Of a DNA stretch of 64,000 nt, positions 1 to 7,423 are shown piece by piece. Every line of letters begins with the position of its first letter. Within the stretch, counting starts at the first letter, position 1. The notes under the pieces are model-generated. The model was not told where the DNA came from. It did not search any database and was given only the letters and a program-made list of their open reading frames with translations. Position numbers and translations under genes: made by a program. The DNA comes from Pseudomonas flexibilis (lineage in GTDB: Bacteria; Pseudomonadota; Gammaproteobacteria; Pseudomonadales; Pseudomonadaceae): positions 1 to 64,000 of the forward strand of contig NZ_JRUD01000016.1 in the NCBI RefSeq assembly GCF_000802425.1, read 5' to 3'.

Positions 1-61
1 CTGGAAGTGGGGCGCATTATAAGGAGCCTCAGCCAAAGGTCAAGGTTTCTTTTATATAACT

Positions 62-949
62 TCAACCAACCCGTACCCCGGACAGATCGAGCACACCCTC
101 ACGCAGCGGCGGGCACCAATAATAACCGCCACTTACCGGTCGACTGAAACGATAAAGCGCATCCACAATCCCGTCATCGACTCCCGCCATCCGGCGCATT
201 TGCACCTCAAATGCATCAAAACTCCGTCCGAAGCACAAAAACATCAACCCCGCCCGCGCCCCCTCGACCCACGGCATGGAGCGACGCACCATAAACGCCT
301 CCGGTGCGAAGCTCTCCTGAGCCGTCCGCCTCACATGCGCCGACTCCGGAGCCTCATCCAGCTCTTCGTTATCACTTTTGCGACGCCCGAAAATGTCGTC
401 CTGCTCAGAACCAGGGAGACTTTCGAAATAGTCGAGATCATGAACCCACCGCTGGATGACGGCAAAACTACCACCCAGCTCCCCATCTTCACCGTCGACA
501 ACAATCGCCGCCTTGACTGCCGCCTCGCCAAGCGGGTTTTCAGTGCCATCTTCATAGCCCGTCAGATCATGACCCGCCTGATGGCGAAAGGCCTCAACAG
601 CGTGATCAAGAGTCAGCGCAGGGGATAACGCCACCTCCAATCGCCGGGACAAGTGCAGCAGCTCGCCGCGATCACTCCCCCGCAACCAGCACCACAGCGC
701 AAACTGAGTGACAGGAACCTCAACGAGCGAACCCTCGAAGGCCGGGAACTCACGAAGCCCCGAAACACAGCACCCCATCGCCGTCACAAGAGACTGCCCC
801 AGCCCTACCACCACAGCCCGGCCATCTACCCATGGCACAAGGCGATCCAGAGCCCCACGCAACTCATCCGGCGAACGCAACGAGAAGAACAAATGGCGAG
901 CTTGCAAAGGGACCGGCGCTTCGAGGATGGCCGGCTGACAACGATTCAT
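62..949 (-). CDS. DyP-type heme peroxidase
   Basis: Predicted 295-aa dye-decolourising peroxidase, a heme enzyme using hydrogen peroxide on organic substrates, probably cytoplasmic as no signal peptide is seen. The family signature GxxDG is present in the stretch GYEDGTENP, and the C-terminal part has the usual MRR-SMPW and GLMFLCFGRSFDAFE segments. The frame is open further upstream to 1165, but the start at 949 is preferred because it is preceded by a clear GGAG ribosome-binding site and the extra N-terminus would run into the folD terminator and gene. It lies downstream of folD in the same direction, separated by a terminator, so it should have its own promoter. Confidence 0.88.
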   Translation of the reverse strand: MNRCQPAILEAPVPLQARHLFFSLRSPDELRGALDRLVPWVDGRAVVVGLGQSLVTAMGCCVSGLREFPAFEGSLVEVPVTQFALWCWLRGSDRGELLHLSRRLEVALSPALTLDHAVEAFRHQAGHDLTGYEDGTENPLGEAAVKAAIVVDGEDGELGGSFAVIQRWVHDLDYFESLPGSEQDDIFGRRKSDNEELDEAPESAHVRRTAQESFAPEAFMVRRSMPWVEGARAGLMFLCFGRSFDAFEVQMRRMAGVDDGIVDALYRFSRPVSGGYYWCPPLREGVLDLSGVRVG

Positions 950-1030
950 AAACTCTCCTGCAATGGCATCGGGCAGCCCAAGCACTACGACTGGGCACAC
1001 GGGCGGCACTTGTCTCACTAGCACACCAAT

Positions 1031-1055
1031 AAAAACGGCACCCCGCAGGGTGCCG
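1031..1055 (-). terminator. Rho-independent terminator of folD
   Basis: An 8-bp perfect stem, CGGCACCC/GGGTGCCG with a 4-nt loop, is followed on the minus strand by five Ts. It begins 17 nt after the folD stop codon. Confidence 0.85.
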
Positions 1056-1071
1056 TTCTCGTGACACAGGC

Positions 1072-1926
1072 TCAAGCGTGCAACTTGTCCGCCGCATGAA
1101 GCGTATTTTCCAGCAGGCAGGCACGGGTCATAGGACCCACCCCGCCGGGAACCGGCGTAATCCAACCGGCACGCTTGCTGGCCGCCTCAAACTCGACATC
1201 ACCAACCAAACGCCCGTCCGGCTGGCGATTGATACCTACATCGATGACGATGGCACCCGGCTTGATCCAGTGCCCCTTCACCAATCCAGTGATCCCCGTG
1301 GCAACCACCACCAAGTCGGCACGACTGACGTGCTCCTCCAGATTCCTGGTGAAGCGATGGGTGACCGTAACGGTACATCCAGCCAGCAACAGCTCAAGCG
1401 CCATGGGACGCCCAACGATATTGGATGCCCCAACCACCACGGCATCCAGGCCGTGCAGATCGACGCCTGTCTCGGACAGCAGCGTCATGATGCCTTTCGG
1501 CGTGCAAGGGCGCAGCAATGGAATCCGCTGCGCAAGGCGACCCACATTGTAAGGATGGAAACCATCCACATCCTTGTCAGGACGGATACGCTCCAGCAAC
1601 CGGGACGCATCCAGATGCTTCGGCAGAGGCAGCTGCACCAGGATGCCGTCAATTGCAGGATCTGCGTTTAGCTGGTCGATCAATGCCAGCAGCTCTTCCT
1701 GACTGGTCGTTTCCGGCAGGTCGTAGGCACGGGACTCGAAACCGACCTCGACACAATCCTTGCGCTTGTGCGCCACATAAACCTGGGACGCAGGATCAGA
1801 GCCCACCAGGATCACAGCCAGACCAGGTGCGCGCAGCCCCTGCTGACGACGTTCGACAACCCGTTGGGCGATCTGCTGGCGGAGACGGGCGGCAATCGCC
1901 TTGCCGTCGATCAATTGAGCGGTCAT
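1072..1926 (-). CDS. folD: Bifunctional methylenetetrahydrofolate dehydrogenase/cyclohydrolase FolD
   Basis: 284 aa, the usual family length. FolD interconverts 5,10-methylene- and 10-formyl-tetrahydrofolate in the cytoplasm and feeds purine and formyl-Met synthesis. Recognisable segments are YVAHKRKDC (with the catalytic Lys), [10 protein letters not shown], the dinucleotide-binding [15 protein letters not shown], and the C-terminal [18 protein letters not shown]. It is single, with a terminator behind it and the tRNA cluster divergent in front. The neighbourhood folD - tRNAs - cysS is as I recall it in P. aeruginosa; here the prophage lies between the tRNAs and cysS. Confidence 0.97.
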   Translation of the reverse strand: MTAQLIDGKAIAARLRQQIAQRVVERRQQGLRAPGLAVILVGSDPASQVYVAHKRKDCVEVGFESRAYDLPETTSQEELLALIDQLNADPAIDGILVQLPLPKHLDASRLLERIRPDKDVDGFHPYNVGRLAQRIPLLRPCTPKGIMTLLSETGVDLHGLDAVVVGASNIVGRPMALELLLAGCTVTVTHRFTRNLEEHVSRADLVVVATGITGLVKGHWIKPGAIVIDVGINRQPDGRLVGDVEFEAASKRAGWITPVPGGVGPMTRACLLENTLHAADKLHA

Positions 1927-2057
1927 TACGCTTGGTCAACCATCACAAAGGGTAAATAGAAGGCGCGCATTCTCGCACGCCAGCCCCCGAAGGCAAAAGC
2001 AGCGAAGGCCAGACAGACGTAACCCATTTATCTCACAGGATTTTTTTAAAAAATCTG

Positions 2058-2086
2058 TTGACGAGGTATGGCGACATGAATAACAT
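2058..2086 (+). promoter_or_regulatory. Sigma-70 promoter of the tRNA cluster
   Basis: TTGACG at 2058-2063 and TAACAT at 2081-2086 are separated by 17 bp, close to consensus, about 110 bp ahead of tRNA-Arg and pointing toward it. No other gene lies between, so the tRNA operon is the likely target. Confidence 0.7.
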
Positions 2087-2198
2087 ACGCCCCGCTTGTC
2101 GAGCACAGCTAGTCGCTGGGCATGAAGGCAGCAAGCCTCACCAAAGGCTAACTGCAATCAAAGCCAACATTTGCGCTCTTTCGAGATAGCAGAAATAG

Positions 2199-2275
2199 GC
2201 GCCCGTAGCTCAGCTGGATAGAGCATCCGCCTTCTAAGCGGATGGTCGCAGGTTCGAGTCCTGCCGGGTGCGCCA
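2199..2275 (+). tRNA. tRNA-Arg (anticodon TCT)
   Basis: A 77-nt cloverleaf: acceptor GCGCCCG pairs with CGGGTGC, the D-arm is GCTC...GAGC, the anticodon stem ATCCGC/GCGGAT presents TTCTAA with anticodon TCT, the T-arm is GCAGG-TTCGAGT-CCTGC, and the encoded CCA end is present. It reads AGA/AGG codons. Confidence 0.97.
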
Positions 2276-2309
2276 TAAAGGCAGCTTTGGCACAAGCAAA
2301 CGCAATATG

Positions 2310-2385
2310 GTGGGCGTAGCTCAGTTGGTAGAGCACAGGATTGTGGCTCCTGGTGTCGTGGGTTCGATTCCCATCGTCCACCCCA
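2310..2385 (+). tRNA. tRNA-His (anticodon GTG)
   Basis: A 76-nt cloverleaf with acceptor GTGGGCG pairing with CGTCCAC, anticodon stem CAGGA/TCCTG with loop TTGTGGC (anticodon GTG), T-loop TTCGATT and encoded CCA. The base before it is G, consistent with the extra G-1 of histidine tRNAs. It lies 34 nt after tRNA-Arg. Confidence 0.97.
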
Positions 2386-2393
2386 TATTCGAG

Positions 2394-2422
2394 AAAACGC
2401 CAGACCCTGAGTCTGGCGTTTT
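2394..2422 (+). terminator. Terminator-like hairpin between tRNA-His and tRNA-Leu
   Basis: AAAACGCCAGAC-CCTGA-GTCTGGCGTTTT forms a strong stem with a T-run. It ends only 12 nt before tRNA-Leu and no promoter is visible in that gap, so it may be a partial terminator or a processing stem. Confidence 0.6.
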
Positions 2423-2434
2423 CGTTTCAACCAC

Positions 2435-2519
2435 GCGGACGTGGTGAAATTGGTAGACACACCAGATTTAGGTTCTGGCGCCGCAAGGTGTGAGAGTTCG
2501 AGTCTCTCCGTCCGCACCA
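2435..2519 (+). tRNA. tRNA-Leu (anticodon TAG), integration target
   Basis: An 85-nt class II tRNA: acceptor GCGGACG/CGTCCGC, anticodon stem CCAGA/TCTGG with loop TTTAGGT (anticodon TAG), a long variable arm, T-arm GAGAG-TTCGAGT-CTCTC and CCA. Its 3' end is the prophage attachment core: the last 24 nt recur at 37719. The gene is intact at the left junction, so integration has kept the tRNA functional. Confidence 0.96.
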
Positions 2520-2523
2520 TCTC
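2496..2523 (+). other. attL core (28-bp direct repeat, left copy)
   Basis: Starts GTTCGAGTCTCT in the T-arm of tRNA-Leu and ends CCATCTC just beyond the CCA end. It is identical to 37719-37746; flanking bases on both sides differ. Confidence 0.93.
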
Positions 2524-2611
2524 TCAAGCTCCCCTCCTCCGCAAAGCCGCGCGGCTCAAGGCTTTCAGCGGATGTCATCCAGGCGCGAGCGTCTGTTTCA
2601 CTCTCTGTTTT

Positions 2612-2631
2612 GTTCCCAGAGTGTTCCCAGA
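2612..2631 (+). repeat. Paired GTTCCCAGA direct repeats, left att arm
   Basis: GTTCCCAGA occurs at 2612-2620 and again at 2623-2631, an 11-bp period (one helical turn), about 90 bp inside the attL core. A similar pair lies at 37640-37659 inside attR, so these are candidate arm-type sites for integrase or its directionality factor. Confidence 0.5.
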
Positions 2632-2779
2632 GAAAGCGCACGGATCAGGTCATCCGGGGCGGCCGGCTGGGGTTTCCGCCGTTTTATGTTGACCCCTCAA
2701 TCTGGGGTAATTTCGGTTATGTCCGGAGACCGGCCCGCTGAAACCCTTGCTGCGCTTGGGCTGCGGTCGTTCCAGCCAA

Positions 2780-2925
2780 GGTTAGGAAACGGTTAGGTAA
2801 TGGTTATCTGATTACCTTTTTTCAGGTTGCCACCCAAGAAGCTGGAAGCCTTGTAAATCAAGGGCTTGAGAAAACCTAACCTTTACCCTTACCTAAAATC
2901 ACCATCCAAGGTAATTGCCCTAACC
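2780..2925. repeat. Clustered GGTTAGG / GGTAAT repeats
   Basis: GGTTAGG at 2780-2786 and 2791-2797, the inverted copy CCTAACC at 2875-2881, a partial copy CCCTAACCC at 2917-2925, GGTAAT...ATTACC as an inverted repeat at 2796-2816, and GGTAATT at 2910-2916. Their position between the att core and cos suggests protein-binding sites; the binder is unknown. Confidence 0.45.
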
Positions 2926-3161
2926 CAGTGTTCATGCGGGTTACAGCCACGGCTTGGGGTGGTGCTAACTGAAATTACCTCTCCAGCATCCCCCCACCCA
3001 ATCCTCGCTCCCCTGCCCCACTCCCCCTGTACCGCTAAACCACCCCACCGTGCAGGGATTCGCAGGGAAATCGGCACCGCCAAACCTCCTCAACCCACCA
3101 GCATTAGCGCGGCTCACGCCTGCCCGCAGGGGTGCAGAAAAAGCGACACATTAAGCCCGCA

Positions 3162-3187
3162 GGCGTGGCGGGGGGACGATTGCGCGC
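3162..3187. other. Candidate cos site
   Basis: The stretch GGCGTGGCGGGG at 3162 followed by TGCGCGC at 3181-3187 resembles the P2/P4 cos sequence as I remember it (GGCGAGGCGGGG ... TGCGCGC), with the same 19-nt distance that equals the P2 cohesive end. Its place upstream of the portal gene and next to att agrees with P2-type maps. This rests on memory of the P2 sequence and is an inference. Confidence 0.5.
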
Positions 3188-3232
3188 GCCGGGGCCCGCT
3201 TGGTAGCGTGGCAAGACGAAATGGAGGTCCAT

Positions 3233-3619
3233 ATGAAACGAGACATGAACCTTATCCGATTGCTGCTCTTGAAGCTTGAGGAGGTGGAGCTTGACGATGA
3301 ACCCTTCACCTTCCTGGACTACTCGGATCTTGCGATCGAAGGGTTCGACGATAAGCAGGCGGCGTACCACCTTGAGCTGATGGTGGAAGCGGGTCTAATT
3401 GACCAAGGCGGCTCTGGGAACCTGGATAACGACTTCATGTTCAAGCGCCTAACTTGGCGCGGTCATGATTTTGTTGATGCCGTCCGTGACGAGGAGGTTT
3501 GGAGACGGACCAGAGAAGGTGCGCTTGCCGCTGGCGGTTGGAGCCTGGATCTCTTGCGAGATTTAGCGAAAGGCTACATTCGAAAGAAGGCCGCTGACCT
3601 CTGCGATGTGCAGTTATAA
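3233..3619 (+). CDS. DUF2513-like protein, moron gene at the phage left end
   Basis: 128 aa from the ATG at 3233, chosen because GGAGG sits 5 bp upstream; the frame extends to 3200 but without such a site. The N-terminus MKRDMNLIRLLLLKLEE and the following 'YHLELMVEAGLI' winged-helix-like segment match the DUF2513 family, small proteins often found on mobile elements, of unknown function. It is transcribed opposite to the neighbouring Q-P genes, has its own ribosome-binding site and a terminator right behind it, as expected of a gene expressed in the lysogen. In phiCTX, as I recall, the cytotoxin gene ctx occupies this slot between cos and Q. Confidence 0.75.
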   Translation: MKRDMNLIRLLLLKLEEVELDDEPFTFLDYSDLAIEGFDDKQAAYHLELMVEAGLIDQGGSGNLDNDFMFKRLTWRGHDFVDAVRDEEVWRRTREGALAAGGWSLDLLRDLAKGYIRKKAADLCDVQL

Positions 3620-3646
3620 AAAAGCCGCCCTTGAGGCGGCTTTTTC
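3619..3646 (+). terminator. Bidirectional terminator between the moron gene and Q
   Basis: AGCCGCC/GGCGGCT stem with an A-run before and five Ts after, placed directly behind the 3233 gene and in front of the convergent end of the portal gene. It can stop transcription from both sides. Confidence 0.85.
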
Positions 3647-3661
3647 GTTTCCGGGTCTGGC

Positions 3662-4660
3662 TCAACCCTTGGCCGGCAGCTCGAACGGCCTGAACCTGAC
3701 CACCTCCTCCCCCAGCCAATCGTTCACCTGCTGCAGGCGTGCCTGGATGGGTTCGAGTTCGTTGATGGCCCACACCTCGGCCGCCTCGCGCAGGCTGCCG
3801 AAGCCGCCGGCGTTCTGCGGGACGATGCCCATCAGTTGCGGCGGGATGCGCAGCGCGGCCAGCAGGTCGTCGCGGCTGATGTTCTTGATGCTGCCGAACT
3901 CGTCCTTGGCCGCCACCTCGCTCACCGGCAGCAATTGGATGCCGTCTTTCTTGCCGCCCGGGGCGTACATGAACAGGTTGCGGAAGTTGCCTGGCCCCTT
4001 GGCGTTCTTCAGCGCGGTGCGTAGCGCGGCAACGTCGCCCTCGTTCTGCGCGGCGTCGGTCATGTAGAGGATGAACCCCGCATGTGACCCGTTCTGGTAG
4101 TACTTACGCCGGAACAGGGTCGCCGACTCGTTGAGCAGCGCGCTCTGCAGGGCCGCCAGCCACTCCGGCAGGCCGTAGATCTCCTGGTTGATGTCGGCCT
4201 CGCGCAGGTGCAGCACGGTGCCGCGCTCAAACTCGTGTTCATCCTTCCAGCCGCGCACCTGGAAGTACTCACCCGGCTCGGTACCCACCCGCATGTACTT
4301 GGCCAGCGGCGGCAGCAGGCCCAGCGCCTGGCCGAGCATGTTGCGGCGCTTCTCCAGGTAGGTGTTGCCACACCACAGCCAGTCCAGGGCGAATTGCCCG
4401 AACGCGGCACGGTTCAGCAGCTTGTGCGGGATGAAGGTGCGCTCCAGCATGTTGCGCTTGAAGCCGATGCCGCTCTGCAGGTAGACGCTGGCCCGGGTGG
4501 ACTTGGCCAGGCCGTCAAGCGACAGCGGCGGTTCGTACCAGCGGCCGTTCTGCCAGCACTCCAGGTAGTCGAGGATCTCGCGGCCATCGAGCACCGGCAC
4601 CGGGTCGCCGAAGGTGAAGGCCTCGATGCCGGGCTGCGCCGCAGCGGTTTCAGTGCTCAT
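3662..4660 (-). CDS. Q: Phage portal protein, P2 gpQ family
   Basis: 332 aa. It forms the dodecameric portal at one capsid vertex through which DNA is packaged. The order of segments (YEPPLSLDGLAKSTRASVYLQSGI, WCGNTYLEKRRN, the C-terminal LRIPPQLMGIVPQNAGGFGSLREAAEVW) is that of P2-like portals, and the length fits. The ATG at 4660 overlaps the terminase stop by one base (TGATG), so translation is probably coupled; a TTG one codon upstream is less likely. Confidence 0.95.
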   Translation of the reverse strand: MSTETAAAQPGIEAFTFGDPVPVLDGREILDYLECWQNGRWYEPPLSLDGLAKSTRASVYLQSGIGFKRNMLERTFIPHKLLNRAAFGQFALDWLWCGNTYLEKRRNMLGQALGLLPPLAKYMRVGTEPGEYFQVRGWKDEHEFERGTVLHLREADINQEIYGLPEWLAALQSALLNESATLFRRKYYQNGSHAGFILYMTDAAQNEGDVAALRTALKNAKGPGNFRNLFMYAPGGKKDGIQLLPVSEVAAKDEFGSIKNISRDDLLAALRIPPQLMGIVPQNAGGFGSLREAAEVWAINELEPIQARLQQVNDWLGEEVVRFRPFELPAKG

Positions 4661-6420
4661 CAATAAATCTCCATGAAGCTGCTGTTCTGGGCGGTGCGGC
4701 CCTCCAGCGGCTCGTTGTGCAGGGCGTGCATGAGCGCCCAGGCGAGGTCGGCGTGGCCGGTCTCGTCGGTGCGCCCGGCGGTATAGGTCATCTGGCGGCC
4801 GCTGGCCGTCATGGTCTTGCGGATGGCCATCAGGCTGGAGGCCATGTCGGTCCAGCCGGCATCGAACTCCAGGCGGCCGCTCCTGATCACGTCCCAGGTC
4901 TTCATCACCAGGCGCGTCTTCACCTCGGGCGAGTAGCTGAAGGTGGTCAGGCCGGGGAAGAATTGACGCACCAGCTGGGCGACGCCGGTGCCCATGCCGG
5001 TGGTGTCGATGCCGATGTAGGTCACCCAGAAGCGCTGGGTCATCTGGCGGATGAACCCGGCCTGGGCGGCGAAATCCATTCCCCTGAACTGGTGCCGCTC
5101 GATAATGCGGAACTTGCCGCCGGGCACCATCGGCGGCGCGACCACCACCAGGCCGGCGCTGTCGCCGGACTCGGCCGGGTCATAGCCGATCCACACCGCA
5201 CGATCACCGAACGGGCGCTGCGCGAACGGCTTGTAGTCCTCGGCCCAGGCCTCCCAGCTGTCGATCATGCAGGGCTGCAGCAGCGTCAGCGGGAAGATGC
5301 TCGCGCCGTCGTCGACGAACTCGCACATCAGCAGGTTGGCCCACTGTTCGGCGTTGTACTCGAAGCGCAGCTCGTCCAGGTTGAACAGGTCGCAGCCGCG
5401 GGCCTCGGCGTCGAGGATGGTCACGATCTGTCGCCAGATCTTGTCGTCGCACAGCCGCCCCTGGCTCAGGGCGTCGTGGCTGACATCCAGCTTGATGTGC
5501 TGGGCGCTCGGCTTGCCCTTGTTCAGCCGCTCGCCAGTCCACCACTTGTAGGCCTCGTGCCCCTTGCTGGAGGGGGTCGAAAAGTAGGTCTTGCGCCACT
5601 TCTTGTGCAGCGCCATGCCCGAGGCGACCTTGTTCAGCTCCTCGAACTTGTGGGTCCAGAAGAATTCGTCGAAGTAGAAGTTTCCCGACCGCCCCTGGGC
5701 GGTGCGGTAGTTGGTGCCCAGAAAGTGCAGCTCGGCGCCGTTGGCCAGGATGATCGGGTCGCCGGTCAGCTGGCGGTCCAGGACCTCGCGCGCCATGTCC
5801 TGCATGTAGTTCTTGAACTGGTGCGCCTGCGCCTTGCTGGCCGAGAGGAAGATCTGGTTACGCCCGGTGATCGCCGCATCAAGCAGCGCCTCGCGGGCGA
5901 AGTAGTACGTGGCGCCGATCTGGCGCGACTTCAGGATCATGCGCGTGCGCTGATTGCCCGCCCGGTACCAGTCCTTCTGGTAGTCGAAGCAGGTATCGAG
6001 AAACGCCTCCTGCAGCTTCTCGATGTCCTCCTCGCTGAACTCGTTACGCTTGGGCTGCTTCTTCGGCCCCTCGTTGCGCGCGGCGATGTTCGGGTTCAGG
6101 TCGGTTTCGGTGCCGCCGCCCTGGTAGCGCTGGATGCGCGCCTGGCGCTCCAGCTGGCGGTGCAGCAGATCGATTTCCTTGAAGTCGCTGCCGGTCTTCG
6201 GGTCCTTGAGCAGCAGTTGCACCAGCCGGGCTTCCAGGGCGCCGCCAATTCGTTCTAGGGTATCGGCCCGGTCCCATTCGTCCCGGCCCTTCCAGGAATG
6301 GACGGTCTTCTCGGGCTCGCCCAGGAAGTCGGCAATGTCGGTGATGCGCCAACCCGTCCAGTACAGGAACTTGGCCTGCCGGCGGTTATCGCGGATGGGG
6401 ATTGCTACGGTCTCAGTCAT
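4660..6420 (-). CDS. P: Terminase ATPase/large subunit, P2 gpP family
   Basis: 586 aa packaging motor. An N-terminal helix-turn-helix region (about 10-55, WRITDIADFLGEPEKTVHSW) precedes an ATPase with a Walker A variant KSRQIGAT at 164-171 and Walker B FYFDEF at 248-253. The C-terminal nuclease fold begins at GYDPAESGDSAG, with D414 as a likely metal ligand. It works with gpM and the portal to cut cos and fill the capsid. The ATG lies exactly 45 nt from a late-promoter dyad and has no Shine-Dalgarno sequence. Confidence 0.96.
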   Translation of the reverse strand: MTETVAIPIRDNRRQAKFLYWTGWRITDIADFLGEPEKTVHSWKGRDEWDRADTLERIGGALEARLVQLLLKDPKTGSDFKEIDLLHRQLERQARIQRYQGGGTETDLNPNIAARNEGPKKQPKRNEFSEEDIEKLQEAFLDTCFDYQKDWYRAGNQRTRMILKSRQIGATYYFAREALLDAAITGRNQIFLSASKAQAHQFKNYMQDMAREVLDRQLTGDPIILANGAELHFLGTNYRTAQGRSGNFYFDEFFWTHKFEELNKVASGMALHKKWRKTYFSTPSSKGHEAYKWWTGERLNKGKPSAQHIKLDVSHDALSQGRLCDDKIWRQIVTILDAEARGCDLFNLDELRFEYNAEQWANLLMCEFVDDGASIFPLTLLQPCMIDSWEAWAEDYKPFAQRPFGDRAVWIGYDPAESGDSAGLVVVAPPMVPGGKFRIIERHQFRGMDFAAQAGFIRQMTQRFWVTYIGIDTTGMGTGVAQLVRQFFPGLTTFSYSPEVKTRLVMKTWDVIRSGRLEFDAGWTDMASSLMAIRKTMTASGRQMTYTAGRTDETGHADLAWALMHALHNEPLEGRTAQNSSFMEIY

Positions 6421-6465
6421 GGCGGCGATGCTGCCGCCCGCGCGCGAACCGCCCTAGCACTGGGC

Positions 6466-6488
6466 GTTGTAACGCACACGCCTACAAC
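6466..6488. promoter_or_regulatory. Late-promoter dyad (Ogr-type site) for P-Q and O-N-M...
   Basis: A perfect inverted repeat, GTTGTA-N11-TACAAC, in the divergent intergenic region between P and O. The same 23-bp dyad occurs at 12750 and 17508. P2 has its late promoters PP and PO here, activated by Ogr bound to a dyad centred near -55. One symmetric site may serve both directions. Confidence 0.8.
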
Positions 6489-6574
6489 CCGCCGTCGTTG
6501 CCGCTCATCGCGCGCCTGCCGACCATGCCCTCAACCCACTGCACACCCGCAGACCGGATTGAGGACATCCACCG

Positions 6575-7396
6575 ATGAGCAAGAAATTCCGCTCCAAGCT
6601 GTTCCGCGTCGCCGTCGAAGGCGCGACCACGGACGGTCGCGAGATCCAGCGCAGCTGGATCGAGGACATGGCCGCCACCTACAACCGCAACACCTATGGC
6701 GCCCGTCTGAACTGCGAACACATCAAGGGCCTGGCCCCGGACTCCGTGTTCGGCAGCTATGGCGACGTGCTTTCCCTGGAAGCCAAGGAAGTCGACATCG
6801 CCGGCGAGAAGAAGCTGGCCCTGTTCGCCCAGATCGAGCCCACTGAAGCGCTGATCGCCCTGAACAAGCGGGGCCAGAAGATCTACACCTCCATCGAGGT
6901 GCAGCCCAACTTCGCCAAGACCGGCAAGGCCTACCTGGTCGGCCTGGCCGTGACCGACAGCCCGGCCAGCCTGGGCACCGAGGCCCTGGAGTTCAGCGCC
7001 CAGAAAGGCACCCTGGCCAATCGCAAGCTGCACGCGGACAACCTGTTCACCGCTGCCGAGGAAACCGAACTCGAGTTCGAGGAAGTGGACGACACCCCGT
7101 CCAAGGTCGCCGGCCTGTTCAAGAAGGTCAGCGAGCTGCTGGGCAAGGGCAAGCAGACCGACGAGCAGTTCGGCGAGCTGGCCGAGACCCTGGAAGCCAT
7201 CGCCAAGCACTCGGCCGAGCAAGCCGAAGCGCTGAACGCCGAGAAGACCGCCCGCCAGAGGCTGGAAACCCAACTGTCCACGCTGTCGGGTGACCTGGCC
7301 TCCCTCAAAGAAACCCTCGGCAAAACCCACGACCACAGCCAACAACAGCGCCCGCCGGTGGCCGGCGGCGACGGCCAGATCAAGACCCAGTTCTGA
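6575..7396 (+). CDS. O: Capsid scaffolding protein/protease, P2 gpO family
   Basis: 273 aa. The N-terminal two thirds match the GPO family serine protease that matures the capsid (FRVAVEGATTDGREIQRSWIEDMA, YGARLNCEHIKG, TSIEVQPNF, GLAVTDSPASLGTEAL). The C-terminal third is charged and helical (coiled coil about 195-250), the scaffold part. It starts at an ATG with GAGGA upstream, first gene of the rightward late operon controlled by the 6466 dyad. Confidence 0.95.
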   Translation: MSKKFRSKLFRVAVEGATTDGREIQRSWIEDMAATYNRNTYGARLNCEHIKGLAPDSVFGSYGDVLSLEAKEVDIAGEKKLALFAQIEPTEALIALNKRGQKIYTSIEVQPNFAKTGKAYLVGLAVTDSPASLGTEALEFSAQKGTLANRKLHADNLFTAAEETELEFEEVDDTPSKVAGLFKKVSELLGKGKQTDEQFGELAETLEAIAKHSAEQAEALNAEKTARQRLETQLSTLSGDLASLKETLGKTHDHSQQQRPPVAGGDGQIKTQF

Positions 7397-7423
7397 TCGG
7401 CGCGCCACAGGAGAGAGATTCCC

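Larger units (their letters stand above)
2524..3232. other. Non-coding left arm of the prophage
   Basis: About 700 bp without a convincing gene: the short frames here lack ribosome-binding sites and coding character. It holds paired GTTCCCAGA repeats (2612-2631), a cluster of GGTTAGG/GGTAAT repeats in both orientations (2780-2925), and a cos candidate (about 3162-3187). It corresponds to the attP-cos region of the circular phage. Confidence 0.6.

Noticed and set aside
2524-3200. Small open frames in the left arm of the prophage
   Set aside because: They lack ribosome-binding sites, have skewed composition and overlap att and cos elements.
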